Shown: positions 1 through 57,068, numbered from the stretch's first letter. The stretch: DNA of 64,000 nucleotides from Amoebidium appalachense (GCA_963693365.1 CAVNZM010000007.1:868001-932000), one strand, 5' to 3'. Notes: a model not told the origin generated them from the sequence alone. Translations and numbers: made by a program.

Positions 1-3173
<3,173 letters not shown>

Positions 3174-3906
3174 GTTGCGATGTGAGGTATTAGGATGGGG
3201 TGCCCTGTAATCTGTAGAAGGCGGTTAAAGTAAAAAGGGCTGTGAGAATGTGTGGCCTTACACAGTCGGAACTGGGGTGTTTTTGACAGCCCGCTTTCAA
3301 AGTTTCTCTGTTTTTTTCTTCTTTGCTTTCGACCTTGTCTTTTTTTTTTTTTTTTTTTTTTTTTTCGTAGCGCATCATGATTGGATAACATCAATAATCA
3401 CAATTTGCGTAAATGTCATTACAATCATCTCTTCCTTCTATACGATTGGCTTACTAGCTTTTGGCGCCCTGTACTTTTAACTATCAAACCAATCACAAAG
3501 CACTATTTTATCCCAGTTATTTTATGACGTCACGGGACGTGATTCGAACACCGCCCCGCCGCTGAAGTTGTCGGTCCGTCAACCGAGGCAGTCATACAAG
3601 TGAGGTCGTGTGTGGGAAGGGGCTATGGAAGGGTGCTGAGTGTGGTGTATCCTACCTGTGACAAACAAACAGGGTCACGCAGGGTCTAGGCTGCTGTGTG
3701 GGACTCAAAATCTGTTCATTTCCACTCTCTCTCGATTTCGGCACCCTCTCCACCCCCTGAAACTTCGCGACCACTATTAGACTTCATATCCCTTCAGTTT
3801 TCGCTCCCGTTTACACTGACCAACACACACGCACGCATAGGAACACACGCACACTATATACACTGCAATTAACTACCTCTAATCACACGGGCACGGCAAC
3901 GCCAAC
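3174..3906. promoter_or_regulatory. Divergent promoter region between SDR and LCAT-like genes
   Basis: The 733 bp between the two divergent start codons contain a perfect palindromic CRE (TGACGTCA, 3525-3532) and three CCAAT boxes: ATTGG at 3380-3384 and 3445-3449, and CCAAT at 3489-3493. There is also a T-run at 3340-3365. I see no TATA box at a convincing distance from either start. The motif cluster lies nearly midway, as expected for a bidirectional promoter. The motifs are seen directly; their function is inferred. Confidence 0.5.
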
Positions 3907-15922
<12,016 letters not shown>

Positions 15923-18571
15923 GCTCACCAAAAGTTGAGCCTGTACTCCCTTTCACTGCCTACACAGTGACAAACTCAGTGGGATGTGGCACACCGCTAA
16001 CGGCTTTCTCCTCGTCCAAACCAGCTTATCTACCTGGGGGCAGCCAACTGAAGTGCCCCAGTTCGTGCGGATTCAATGGGCGCTGCAACTCAACCACTGG
16101 TACCTGCATGTGCATGCTCGGGTATACGCGCATCAATGCCACCACCTGCCTGGGTATGTCACAAGCCCCAGGGCCTTCACGTTTTTGTTTGCCGGTCCGC
16201 CTCCCTACTTTGTACTCTTGAACGGTTTGAGGGTCAGCTTGACTTTGGCCATTTTTTTGTTGTCTCCTCTGGACCCGATATATGTATGCTATAAGCATTG
16301 CCAACATTCTTGTTGCTCCCAACGTTATCCAGTCGTTCAAACAAGTCAGTTATTGCGCCCAATCCTCCCCACCTCCTCTCCCCCTCCCCGCTGGGCCCCC
16401 CCTCCCACCCCGGCATCCAAACTTTTTACGCCATAGCCAATTCCTCTGAAGTTCAGTTTCTTCTGAATCGGAGCCCTCTCCAAAATTTCCCTCACCGACA
16501 GCCTCCTAGGCCTCTAAGATTCTCCTCCCTCACAGCGGCAGAACCTCTGTGGCCCATTTTTGGCGATGATCATTCCCCCTCCTTCCAGACTCAGTGAACT
16601 TTTTCTTCCTCCCTACCAAGGCTTAGGCACCTTTATTTTTTTATTTTTTTTTACTTTCCCGGCGGAACCACCTTATTCCTGTATTCCCCCCCCCCTTCCC
16701 CCCTCCCCCCCCCCCCCTCCCCCCCCCCCCCCCCCCCTTCCCGGGGAGGGTGGGCCTGCAATGAATCCAATGTTGGCCACGGTAGCACTCCTCCAACATC
16801 GTGACGCAAGCACGCTTTTTCTTTCTAACGGTGGGCCACATGTGCACTCTTGTTCAGACACCAACGAGTGCGCCAGTGCCGGGGTCTGCGGGTCCGGGGG
16901 GGTGTGCACCAACACAGCTGGGCCCTTCAGCTGCACATGCAACAGCGGATACACCCTTGGAACAAATGGCACATGTGTGTGTCCCTCCGGCTACACCGAC
17001 GCAGACCCGGCAAACCCGGGGTGCACATTCAATGTCAACGAGTGCCAGGGATCTCCAAACATGGCATGTGCAACCACGCCAAATTCTACGTGCATTGACA
17101 CCCCCGGGAGCTATTATTGCGCTGTTATCACCGCCACCACCGCCATTACCACTCAAGTTACCACCACCATCGCCACCACAACTGCAACTACCACTCAAGT
17201 TACCACCACCATTGCGACCACCACTCAAGTTACCACCACCATTGCGACCACCACTCAAGTTACCACCACCATTGCGACCACCACTCAAGTTGCCACTACC
17301 ACTCAAGTTACCACCACCACCACCACCACCACCGCCACCACCACCGCCACCACTACTCAAGTTGCCACCACCACCGCTACAACCACACAATGGCAAGTTA
17401 CCACCGCCACCGCTACCACCACCATCACCGTTCAAGGAACGGCCGGCACCCCGGCCACCACCACTCAAGTTACCACCTCTATCGCCACCACCACTCAAGT
17501 TACCACTTCTACTGCCACCACCACCGTAACTGTTAAAGAAACGGTCGCCGCCGCATCTTCCGGTAGCTCAACGTCAACTGCCGGCGTGTCTACCCAGTCA
17601 CTTTCAGGTGGGCAAAGCACCTGCCCCGTTGCTGGCACTTTCTTTAACATGTCCGTGCCGTTGAAGCTTCCGGAACATCCACCATGCAGCCGCGGGCGGT
17701 TGAGTTGTTTTGGTTGAACGCTGCAGCTATCTTCTGTCTGCATTTGCGGCCCCCACGGTATGGCCTGACACTGTATGCGTGTGATTGCCTTAGGGTGGCC
17801 TTCCAGCCCAACTAGAGCCTCGGTAGAAAAATTATAATATTATGAAATGATCTGTGGCATTTGATTTTTTTTAGAAAGAGGTTAGTAGGAAAGTACTTCG
17901 ACCGGCGAGTCAGTGGCACACGAGGTGGCGCAGGAAATGCAACATGGGTCTAAGTAGGTGGCGGTGGGGCAGTTGTGCTTACCTTTTTTTTGAGTGTAAT
18001 TTAGTTGTATTCATTGAAGTTATCGATAGTAGCAGTTGCTTTCATCATGCAAAGCGGAAAGAACCAGTCCTGAGCACTACCTTGGAAACAACATTCCTAC
18101 GTTCAGTAAAGTTACCGTGGCCCAATGTTTACGCTCTGAAAAGTGCACTGCACGTGACTACGGTAGTGTTGTATATCGCCAAAGCGGGCCGGGCTCATTC
18201 TGCTCTGAAATAAATCATTCTTCGAGCAACTATTAAGGCAGCCACACTTACGTTTGGGCCACGCCACCATGCCGTCCACCACAGAGCCCACAGCGTCCAC
18301 CAGTGGAGTCCTGACCATCTCCGGTGAGATGCGCGCATGCCCCGCCATGCTGACTGCCGCCGAGTGTGCTCAGTTTATCGCCGTGAATGGGCCATGCACA
18401 ACAAATTTTTCCTACCCTGTTGTGGTGAGCAGCGGTACTCTTGTGGCTGCAGACGCGGCAGCGGGGGGTGGGACGGTGCGGTGCAACTGGGAGACAGTAT
18501 CGTACAGCGGCAAGCAAAGCCCGGTACAGGGAGGGTCGCTGGTGGTTGACCAGTGCTTAGTGCACGGCTGA
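15923..18571 (+). CDS. EGF / calcium-binding EGF protein with Thr-rich mucin-like stalk, 5' incomplete
   Basis: This is probably an extracellular adhesion or matrix protein. Three exons join in phase 1: 15923-16153, 16858-17607 and 18285-18571. Exon 1 carries an EGF module, CPSSCGFNGRCN and on to CMCMLGY. Exon 2 opens with a calcium-binding EGF start (DTNECASAG), a second Cys-rich segment and a second cbEGF start (NVNECQG). It then runs through about 120 residues of Thr/Ala/Val repeats (ATTTQV units) likely to be heavily O-glycosylated. Exon 3 encodes a Cys-containing domain (RACPAMLTAAECAQ, then VDQCLVHG) ending at TGA 18569-18571. A second frame from 18572 to 18668 (starting DWCFNPDMRAGGDW) looks coding, so the true end is probably 18668 with a one-base discrepancy near 18570. 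Alternatively exon 2 reads on to a stop at 17717. No signal peptide or membrane helix is seen. Confidence 0.6.
17126..17530 (+). repeat. Coding ACC/ACT minisatellite (Thr-rich stalk)
   Basis: Imperfect 27-30 bp units of ACCACCATTGCGACCACC followed by ACTCAAGTT repeat through exon 2 of the EGF gene and encode TTTIATTTQV-type blocks. All visible indels preserve the frame, consistent with a selected mucin-like spacer. Confidence 0.85.
18039..18233 (+). pseudogene. PAN/Apple-like cysteine-rich fragment (tentative)
   Basis: After a possible acceptor (agtagcag, ending near 18038) an open frame encodes about 64 residues with SSCKAERTSPEHYLG, VAQCLRSEKCTARDY and GSFCSEINHSSS, then stops at TAA 18231-18233. 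The Cys spacing recalls a PAN/Apple module, common in extracellular proteins. The phase does not fit the EGF gene's exon 2 or 3. It may be a skipped or decayed exon of that gene or an unrelated fragment. The domain assignment is by eye only. Confidence 0.25.
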
Positions 18572-18668
18572 CTGGTGTTTTAACCCGGATATGCGGGCCG
18601 GTGGTGACTGGCTCATCACGCTGGCATCATCGGATGTGTGGCTGGCCGTGGATCCAACAGTCACTTAA

Positions 18669-19570
18669 GACGCATACTATTAGTATGTTATCATGTTGTG
18701 TGTTTATGTATGTGGGTGTGTGTGCGTGGGGTGGAGGGGGCGGGGAGCCGGGGGGGGGGGGGAGGGGGGGGGGGGAGGGGTAAGAACAGTCACGGATTCA
18801 ACGGTCACTATACTCAAAAATTAAATATTGATAAAACTTAATAACTTAAATACTGTAGTAATTAGTCCCGTACCGACATGATGATTCATGATGGCAGTAC
18901 ACACGGTTGCTCACTGAGTTACCGAATAAATGATTCACGATGACGGTACACACGGCTGCTTAAGTTTATAATCGATATCATAACTGGCCACATGTTTCAA
19001 CAAGTTGACAGTTGGCAATGCTGAAGGGGCATCATGCACCGAGCCTACTGTACAGTTAGCTTGGAGAGCGAGTGGGGGCCTGCCAGTCCACCAAGAAAGT
19101 GGTACCCTCGTCGCGCCCCTGGCGGGGAGGGAGGGGGAGGGGGAGGGGAAGGGGGAGGGGGAGGGGCCGGGGCCGCGGGAAGGCGCCCAACACCCGGAAG
19201 TTGCAGAAGGTTTCACTTGCATTCCCCGGCCGGCCCACCCGGTCCCCCATATGGCCACCCACCCAGGAAAAAAAAAAAAAAAAGATAAAGAAGGAAAAAT
19301 GTATCTTCTTTCTGCACATTTTTTTTTATCATTTTTTTTTTCTTAGAAAGTTAAGCTTTGGGGGGGGTGTACAGGGGGAGGGGAGGGTAACCGTTGTGTT
19401 TGTCTTTTGGTGTCTTCTCCTCCATACTTCCACTGGCCCCAAGCTGAGTCCGAGTACACCTCCCCCCCCGCCCCTCCTCCTCCGAGCTCCCTCCCTCTCA
19501 CCCCCTTCACCCCCTCCCCCAGGGTCTCCCCCCCTCCCCCCCTCTACCCCGGCCCCCCCCCCCTCCCCCC

Positions 19571-19602
<32 letters not shown>

Positions 19603-19795
19603 CCCCAAAAAAAAAAAAAAGAAGAAAAGAAAAAGAAAAAGAAAGAAAGAAAGAAAGAAAGAAAAGATTTTTTTTGTGCCTTCTGCCTGTCTTTTTTTTT
19701 TTAAGCAGGTTTCACGGGGGTTCGACGGCCGGGGGTGACATTTTGTGTTTGTCTTTTGGTGTCTTCTCTTCCATCAACCAGGCCTCCGGGTAGCG

Positions 19796-19837
<42 letters not shown>

Positions 19838-19895
19838 AGCTCCCCACCTCTCATCCCCGGCTTCGCTCCATCCCCCATTCCCCTTCCCCCTGGAA

Positions 19896-19926
<31 letters not shown>

Positions 19927-20213
19927 AGTTAATAATAATAATGAGACCGGATTAATATTAGAATTGCACGCACACGTCCGTGCATGCTTGTTTTTTTAAG
20001 CTTATTCTTCAATTTCAATTTGTGCACGTGAACGTTCAGAAGTAAACAAAGTTTTGGTTTTGATTTTGGAGAGTCACTCACAGAATGGCGCATAGTGATT
20101 AATAGGCGGCCCAGCGTGGTGGTTGTTTTGGTTTTTTGGTTTTCAAGTCACAAGTTCAAGGAGGCTATCGCGCGCACTGCGGCACCACACACACACACGC
20201 GCGCGTGCACACA

Positions 20214-20274
<61 letters not shown>

Positions 20275-20700
20275 TACACACACACAAACACGTGTACACC
20301 CACACCCAGCCACCCACACCCGCACCCACACACCCACACGCATGCACGCACGCACACACCCACACCACACACCCACACGCACACACGCACGCGCGCACAC
20401 ACTCTGTGGCACACACACACACACACATAAACACACTGTGACACACACACACACACACACACACACGCACCCACACACACACACACACACATAAAACACA
20501 CACACACACACCACACGCTTAACACAAACCGCCACGGTATCACACACGTCATGGTGGTCGGACGTCACCACGTGACTCCGAGTCACCACATTGTTTTCTG
20601 GTTTCCCCGGGCCGGAGCTTTCAAGGTAGCGCCCCTCCCCCCCCCCCCCCCCCCCCCCCTCCCCCCCCCCCCCCCCCCCCCCCTTCCCCTCCCCCCTCCC

Positions 20701-20748
<48 letters not shown>

Positions 20749-22090
20749 ACCACCACCACCACCACTGCAAACCGCTGACCCAACAAACGCACAAACACAC
20801 ACACACACGCACACACAAATTCGGGAAGAAAAAACAATTCCGTTCTGAGCCACCAGAAGTAATTACGAACAACAGAACCAAAAGCACAGCCGCCCAAACA
20901 AACAAACAGAAAAACAAACATATAAACAAACAATCAACCAAATTTAAACAACCAAAAACGGGGAAAAAGGGCAGTGTGTCCGATGCAAGCAGTGCATGTT
21001 GAAACTTTGCAATTTAACGCAGCCTTGAAAGAAGCTCAGCGGTGGCAAAAGTATGTGTATTTACGTACCAAGAATACAGGCTGCAGCTGCAATAACTAGT
21101 ACCTATATATTGTTGCCACAGTCACAACAGTGAACCTCGTGTAACTACAGAACGTGTTGCCGGAGGATCCCTGAAAGCAAGAGCTATGCACCCGAGCACG
21201 AGGCTCAAAACGCAATAGTAATAAAGTATATACATACGATGATACGTGCATCACCACTCAGCTCAGTTCACAAGTTTGTGCATAGCTATAGGCTGGCAGT
21301 GCAGTAAATGTACACGAACGGTCATTTTATCCGCACCCCAAGATGGTCGTTAAAGAAGCAACATTGCTAACCTGCACTGGATTGGTTAGTTGGTCAGGTC
21401 ATCTGGTCAAGTCTACATGTGTATTATAAGATCAAGTCACAGAGGCGTGGGTTTCTCTTTTGCTAATAAACCGGTAAATGAAAATGTTGCCATGCACAAT
21501 TTATAAGGTTCTTTAAAGCAACTTATATACTTTCGGTTGGCCTTTAAAAAAATGCCCAGCTTTCCTAAACCGCACAGGCGAGGGCAAGTTGTAGCAATCT
21601 TGGCACACTTGAAATAATGGCTACGCATTGGACAAATATCATTCACCATGCTATTGTGGAATTTATTCATCCCCAAATGGTAAACAGTAATGAATTATAA
21701 TTGGATTAGCGGTTTTGTTGTCCTAGAATGGAATGAGCATGTAACGTGCAGATGAATCATCAACCCCACACTGTGTCTCCAAGTTTTGTTTTTGTTTTGC
21801 TGGGGCGAAAAACTCTTTTTTTCCCACTTGGCTAGGACTTTTCCTTCTCTAAATTGGCTCACATAATGGAATACTGCCAGTAATATTCATAGCATGCTAG
21901 TTTTTCCTCAGTTATATTGTTTTTTTTTTCCCAACAGCAAACGCGAGATCAACAACTTCAAAATACACACACAACTGTAAATAGCCGTAGTATATGTGTA
22001 GGAGCCGTCTGAGCAGGGGAACTTCACCATGCACTCCCACCATTTACATCCTCAAACGTACACCTAGCCGGTAGAAAAGGCTCAGCAGCG
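18669..22090. other. Low-complexity then unique intergenic DNA
   Basis: Poly-G lies at 18751-18779, G-rich GGGGGA repeats at 19125-19170, C(n)A(n) tracts at 19572-19625 and 19897-19927, a GAAA run near 19640-19665, and (CA)n at 20183-20510 and 20708-20745. From about 20840 to 22090 the sequence is unique and free of long repeats, with ATTGG at 21382 and 21700. I see no supported exon. This is the likely promoter and 5' UTR region of the RalGPS-like gene. Confidence 0.5.
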
Positions 22091-50521
<28,431 letters not shown>

Positions 50522-51560
50522 GCCCGCTAATTTTAGTGTCCGGAATTTCCGGCCCTCATACACGTATGTAACTTAAATTATTAAGCTGCTTATATGAATG
50601 CTTTGCTTGGTTGGTTATATTGTATCATATTTTTAACGGTGTGGGTGTTTTTGCCGCGTGGGAAGGAACAAGGGTTATTATGGGTGATGCCAAGTACGTA
50701 TGGCCCTGTTTCACGTTTTACCATGATGTTGTTCATAGACAGGGACGCTAGCGTTTGAGGTTTGGGTGTGTGTGTGTGTCTGCGTATGCTTGTGTGTGCC
50801 CGTGTGTGTTTGTGTGGCACTCTCGCTTTTCGTCGCTGTTGCCTGGAGAGAGAGAGAGGGGGGGGGGGGGGGGGGAGGGGGGGGGGGGGGGGGGGGGGGG
50901 TTAGTATCGTGATGTTTTTCTTGTTGATACTACGAGCTGTTTTTGCCTGTGTTTAGTGGTTCAGAGACGTAACACGCTGGGCAGATTTAGCCAAAATTTA
51001 GATGCGGGACCTTCGCATACACAATGATATCTGTTTAGTCCATTTTTTTTTTACTCGTGTCTCTCTCGAGACAACTTACAGATCCTTAAGGTGTTTGTTG
51101 CGGATGCATTTATGAATATGCCGATGTTGTTAAAAGGATGTTGCTTTCTTTCTTTCTTTTTTTTTTTGGGGGGGGGGGGGGTCAACATAAGAAATCCATG
51201 TATAGAATGACGAGCTATTGTAAGCTGCAAACACGTGCTGTACACGTGATTTGAGGAGGGTTATCATAACTGCCTACCGATGGCGGTAGCGCCAAACCAG
51301 GACAGACTGTCTATGGGCCAGGCAGATACCAGTGGTATCAGTGTCCCATCACCATTAATAGTGAATAAATTGTAGTATATTATAAATTCGGATGGGTGGC
51401 AGTATATTTACCCATAGTGTGGCAATGGTGAGGCGAAAATTGGGGATGTTGCACTCGTTTGTTACAAAGTTTTGCAGGCCGCACTCCAGGCGCTTATGTT
51501 AATTCGACCCCTCCCCTCCCCCCCTCCCCCCTCCCCCCGCCCCCCCCTCCCCATAAGAGA
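50522..51560. other. Unique intergenic DNA after the RalGPS-like gene
   Basis: Apart from poly-G at 50859-50900 and a T(n)G(n) tract at 51158-51181, this is unique sequence. I find no supported exon. A polyadenylation-like AATAAA occurs at 51364. Confidence 0.4.
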
Positions 51561-51572
51561 AGGAGAGCGGGG

Positions 51573-51573
51573 C

Positions 51574-51650
<77 letters not shown>

Positions 51651-52197
51651 CGTGTGTAAGAGATTGAATAAGTGTGTGTGTGTGTGTGTGTGTGTATGTG
51701 TTTCACAGTAAGTGTCGCCGTGTGCACGTGTGCTTTTGTGTGAGTGCCCATGTGTGTCTCCTTATCTCTAACCCCCACCTCCCCATCCCCAAAAGAGAGA
51801 GAGATCAGAGAGAGATAGAGATAGAGAGGGGGCAAGAGAGAGAGTGTGTCTGTGTGTGTCTGTGTGTGTGTGTGTGTACGTGCTCGCACGCGCGTGTGTG
51901 TCATGGTGTGTGTGTGTGTGTGCGTGTGTGTGTGTGTGTGTGTGCGTGTGCGTGTGCGTGTGCGTGTGCGCGTGCGTGTGCGTGTGCGTGTGCGTGTGCG
52001 TGTGCGTGTGTGTGTGTCGGAGAAAGAAAGAGAGAAAGGGGGAGAGAGGAATTCGAAGGAAATCACGATAAAGAGGGGGCCGGGGGGGGGGGGAGAGGGG
52101 GGGGGGGGGGGGGGGGGGGGCGGGGTTTGAAGAGAGAGAGAGAGAACTGAGAGAGAGAACGGGGGGGGCGGAGGGGGGGGAGAGCTAGAGAGAGAGT

Positions 52198-52272
<75 letters not shown>

Positions 52273-52299
52273 TGTGTGTGTGTGTGTATGTGTGTGTGT

Positions 52300-52340
<41 letters not shown>
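51573..52340. repeat. Compound (GT)n / GTGTGC / (GA)n microsatellite block
   Basis: Pure (GT)n runs at 51574-51649, GTGTGC hexamers at 51945-52010, poly-G at 52083-52120 and (AG)n at 52198-52270 and 52302-52340. Confidence 0.95.
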
Positions 52341-52650
52341 CTATCCCCTCCCTCGCCCCTTCCCCACGTACACTCACAGCCCACCCACCCACCCACCCAC
52401 CCAACCCCACCTCGCGCAAACTCCCTTCAAACCAGATGCCTCCCCGTCTGCGTGCGCCATGATATGGGCAGTCCTACTTGAAAATTCCATTACATATGTA
52501 GAACAAATAATTAATGAAGTCACAAGTCTTTGCATTACCTACCTATACACTTAACACTCGTTTATTCTAAGCTATTGTGGCTGGGAGCAACGCATGCATT
52601 GAAGTGGTGTTGTCTGCGCCTTTCGAGAAACAATTGGGCATGCTGGTGAC

Positions 52651-52747
52651 TTTCACGTGATAGGCTAGAACAATCCTTCGAGTGAAGGCGTGCGCTGATT
52701 GGCTAAAGAAGAACCACTTGCTGATTGGCTCAATGATCTGATTGGTT
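52651..52747. promoter_or_regulatory. E-box plus triple CTGATTGG (CCAAT) cluster
   Basis: TTTCACGTGA is at 52651-52660, and CTGATTGG occurs at 52695, 52721 and 52738. These are the same two words that make up the 47-bp repeat in the LCAT-like gene. No confident gene start is seen next to it, although a 93-codon open frame of unknown meaning begins at 52699. Confidence 0.4.
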
Positions 52748-53029
52748 TGTCAAAGAAACGTGAAATGGCCTTCGGCTCTCCCCCCAAGCCCGAAAATTCA
52801 GAAAATTTTGATGGTATTTTTTCAAGCCCCGATGTATTTTGGGTTTCGGGTTATGGTATTTTTCGTACCATGTCATTTGGCGGGGCACTGTTTGCGCAAT
52901 CTAACCTCGGGAGTTGGCTCCATATCTTGCGGGCATGTCTTATGAGGGGCGTGCGCGTACGCGCAGATGTGTGTATGTGATGCGTCGTGTTTTATAATAT
53001 ATATGTGCATATGTGTTTGTGTGGGTTGT

Positions 53030-53345
<316 letters not shown>

Positions 53346-53846
53346 CTTTAGCTCTCTGGAGCTCCCGGGCCCCAGCACAGGTCAATCTAACTTGAATAGA
53401 TGGTGACGCACGCAAAGTGGGACTCAACAACATTGATAAATAGCATCAGCATTCTCCAGCAATACTATGGCAGAAAGAAATAAATAATGGGCGTACACCC
53501 CTCCCATATTTATAAATAAAAAGGTGCACTACCAATAAATTTAGTAATAGTGTGTACCGATTGAAATTTCTGTTTGTCGGACTCGGGCCCTGGCCGATTC
53601 CATGGTGGTGGCCTACGATAGCCATATATGGTTATTAAGCATCGTAATGATTGGATTTAACATTTGCTGCTTCTGGCTTCCGGTTGGCCCCCTGAATGTA
53701 TCAGGAATTCTCTCGAGATCAGGCTGCCTGCAGATGCATGCAGTTTGTGTTACAGTTGCCATGTAGTTGTGCATTGTACTGCTGACGTTAGGAGCAGAAA
53801 CACAGTAGGGCTTGTTGCAGACGTCGTGAAATGGGGCCCAAAATAC

Positions 53847-53951
53847 CTGCGGGCCCCTCCCGGCCTCCTCCTGTTGCAAGTTCAACTGGTCAGGCAGACC
53901 GTAGATACAGGCAGCTGCAACCTTCACAACGCACATAGGACCACTTTGGAT
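53847..53951 (-). CDS. Candidate internal exon, unknown product
   Basis: On the minus strand an acceptor (tattatag) and a donor (CAG|gtattt) bound 105 nt, 35 codons in phase 0, reading MCVVKVAAACIYGLPDQLNL in its middle and ending GRGPQ. A GC-rich ATG context (gccATGGCGCCGCGG on the minus strand) occurs about 80 nt upstream in another frame. No family is recognised and no partner exon was found. Confidence 0.25.
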
Positions 53952-54798
53952 CTATAATAGGCCGATCTGTGGAATGCGGCTCTGGAGCCATAGGGCCTTC
54001 CCGTGTGCAGACTGCGCAGCCGCGGCGCCATGGTTTTCCGTGCGAAACTTACAACACCTACAAGAACTGAAGCGACTCTATCTAACCTACTTTAAGCTAG
54101 TATAAGCGCACTTTTAGAGTAGTGAGTAATTGTATATGACACAAATAACAACAGTTTAAAATATTGGTTAAACAATCAAAAGCCCCGCACGCACATGCCT
54201 GCTCATCAGTAGAGCTGCAGTCTACCTCCGGAGTCTAGATCTGTGGACGTGGTGGTATGGTGTGTGGTTCACGGAACTATGGTTAGAAGACGCCGTGACG
54301 TGGCCCAGTAGAGTGAAAAAAGAACCTATAAGAGCCAAAGGTTATGCAGAGACCACTTTAACCCGGTCACTGCAACTTTTTTTGTGTCATCGACAACAAG
54401 CCACTACACCTCAAACCTGTTACCGGAGCTTGTCCCACTGTACGCCCGTTCTAGAAGGTGCAAACAGTGGGGTTTTGGTGCTACCACTCAGAAGAAGCCA
54501 AATAAACATGACTTGGTTGTTCAGGCATAGGCTCAAGTTTGTCCCACCCCCATCATGCTCAACTTATACACTGCCCATAACCACCCACCTGCCCGCCCCT
54601 GACTGCATGGGAAGGCCCGCCCGTACTAGTCCCCCCTCTACACAACTAACTTAGGCAAGAACACCGGGCCGTAAGAAACACACACACACATACAAACAAA
54701 AATACACACAAACACACACACACACACGCACACACGCACACACGCGCACACACATGTCGTACACACACACACACACAGACACACACACACACCCGAGT

Positions 54799-54840
<42 letters not shown>

Positions 54841-54849
54841 ACGAGAGAG

Positions 54850-54912
<63 letters not shown>

Positions 54913-55071
54913 CCGTGACACACACACACACATAAACACACAAATAACTACATGTAAACAAGGCAGCTTGACCTCGCTCACTTCAACACTTCTTACACAG
55001 ATCTGTTACCTTCTCCATATCGACCCCACCTTCCCCAGCCGCCCCACCCAAACCCCACTTTTGCCCGCCAG

Positions 55072-55103
<32 letters not shown>

Positions 55104-55362
55104 TTTCCGAAGTTCCTCATGCCTTCCTTCCTCCCCCTTCCTCCCTCCCCCCACCACCACCTCCCTCCCTAGGCACCTACAAGAGAGGCAGGGCAACAAG
55201 GTGCCCCTGGCGAGGGAGGGAAAGAGGAGGGGGGGGGGGGGGGGGGGGGGGAAGGGTCCCGGGAGGGAAGGCTAGGAAGAGGACCGTGAGAGCATAACAA
55301 CGTACACCTTCACTGACGTCGACATACACTCACACCTGAACGCGTGTGCGTGCGCGTGCGCG

Positions 55363-55409
<47 letters not shown>

Positions 55410-55472
55410 ACATACAGACAAACACGTGACACATACTCTAACAAACACCCACCCACCGGATTGAAACACACA

Positions 55473-55522
<50 letters not shown>

Positions 55523-55578
55523 CACGACACATACTCTAACAAACACCCACCCACCGGATAATCCGATTGCAACACACA

Positions 55579-55673
<95 letters not shown>

Positions 55674-55887
55674 CACACACACACACACACACACACTTGA
55701 CACACATATACGCACACACAAAGAATACACACACAGACGTGTGCATACACACACGTGCACGCAAGGGCACACACACACACACACACAAGCATATACAGAC
55801 GCCTAAGTGTACGCGTGCACAAATACACACGCAAACGTGACACAATCACTCACACACACACAAACACACACACACACACTGCGTCTC

Positions 55888-55968
<81 letters not shown>

Positions 55969-56919
55969 CTCATCTTAATGTCACACACAGTACACACACA
56001 TGCGCAATACACACACACACTTACCCTGTGTAACGTTATAACAAACGACACACTGGCACAGTATATTAACCGGCCTCTTTTGGTGCAGTGGCGGTTTGCA
56101 AACACGCACGGTCCGGGTTAGTGCTAGCCCAAGACAACGTAACGTTAGATATAATTAGCAGCTTCTGCGCAGATCTTGTGTAGGGAGAGAACAGACGGGT
56201 AGATGTACAAAGACTTAGAATAGAAAGAGAGCTGCCGGGTTTGCATTTCTTTTATCCGTGAGCAAGAGAAAGAAAAACAATACAGTTAAGTAGCAAGCAT
56301 CTAATTCGACTTGTTTCATGTTAGTGGCAGTACATAGTGGGCTCGTACCGATACTAGTGCTACCTCTGCACACTGCACTGTGCAACAAAACACGTTGCAC
56401 TCAAGTGACCTTTGGATGCAAGGGATACTTGACGAGACGATATATGCAACAAGTAATTTATTATAAAAAGAACAACAGGGTGTCTGTCAGAGTCTGCTGG
56501 TTGCGTTGGACGGTGTGGAAAACAGTCATGATGTGTTTTCGACCGAAACGCCTTCCCGTTGTCTGTATGTGTATGGCTGACAGGGCATTCCACAAAAAGG
56601 TGGGCTGAATGATCACGCTGTACGTGTGTATAATGTTCACACGCCATGCCTACTCTACCCCCAGAGAGTGTATTTGGCAGAAACGCACCATGCAGGCAGT
56701 AAATGTTCAACACCCGTAGTACTTGTGCATATGTTTAACTACGGTGCATGTGTGATGCCCTCATGATCACGAATGGCTAAGAAAAACGCCCAACGCAACA
56801 AGCCCGCAAACCCCAAAATAACTAAGACGATAGAAATTATCATCTATAATAAAAAGCATCTGTGTAGCATTTTGAGGAAAAAGCAAATATTGTTACGTAA
56901 AGGGGTTTGTCTTTGCCAG
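53952..56919. other. Mostly unique DNA with a central CA/CT microsatellite block
   Basis: The stretch 54000-54650 and the stretch 56030-56900 are unique with no supported exon. Between them lie (CA)n at 54677-54955, poly-C and poly-G at 55074-55102 and 55230-55251, (CA)n at 55370-55850 including two copies of GACACATACTCTAACAAACA about 80 bp apart, and (CT)n at 55890-55960. Confidence 0.5.
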
Positions 56920-56997
56920 AAGTAGCTTCTACGTCGGGCAGCTGGAGCCGCTGCCAGGCAGCCCGACAAACGACGGCCCTGTGGCGGCCAACCTCGG
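56920..56997 (+). CDS. Candidate exon, unknown product
   Basis: After a good acceptor (ctttgccag) one frame reads SSFYVGQLEPLPG and then SPTNDGPVAANLG to a donor GG|gtgttgg. The composition resembles the disordered parts of neighbouring proteins. It enters and leaves in phase 2, which does not match the next candidate exon at 57115, so the two cannot simply be joined. Confidence 0.25.
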
Positions 56998-57068
56998 GTG
57001 TTGGAGCGAAGCAAAAAATTGATCGATTTTTGAATAGTAGATCCAAAGTGGTCCATAGGGGATTTCTT

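Noticed and set aside
3525-3590. tRNA-like T-arm (TTCGAA) in the promoter region, minus strand
   Set aside because: Only three pairs form around the loop, and no acceptor or D-arm fits.
52699-52980. 93-codon open frame next to the CCAAT cluster
   Set aside because: The start depends on a non-ATG codon, no splice or promoter spacing supports it, and its beginning is the repeated CTGATTGG sequence itself.
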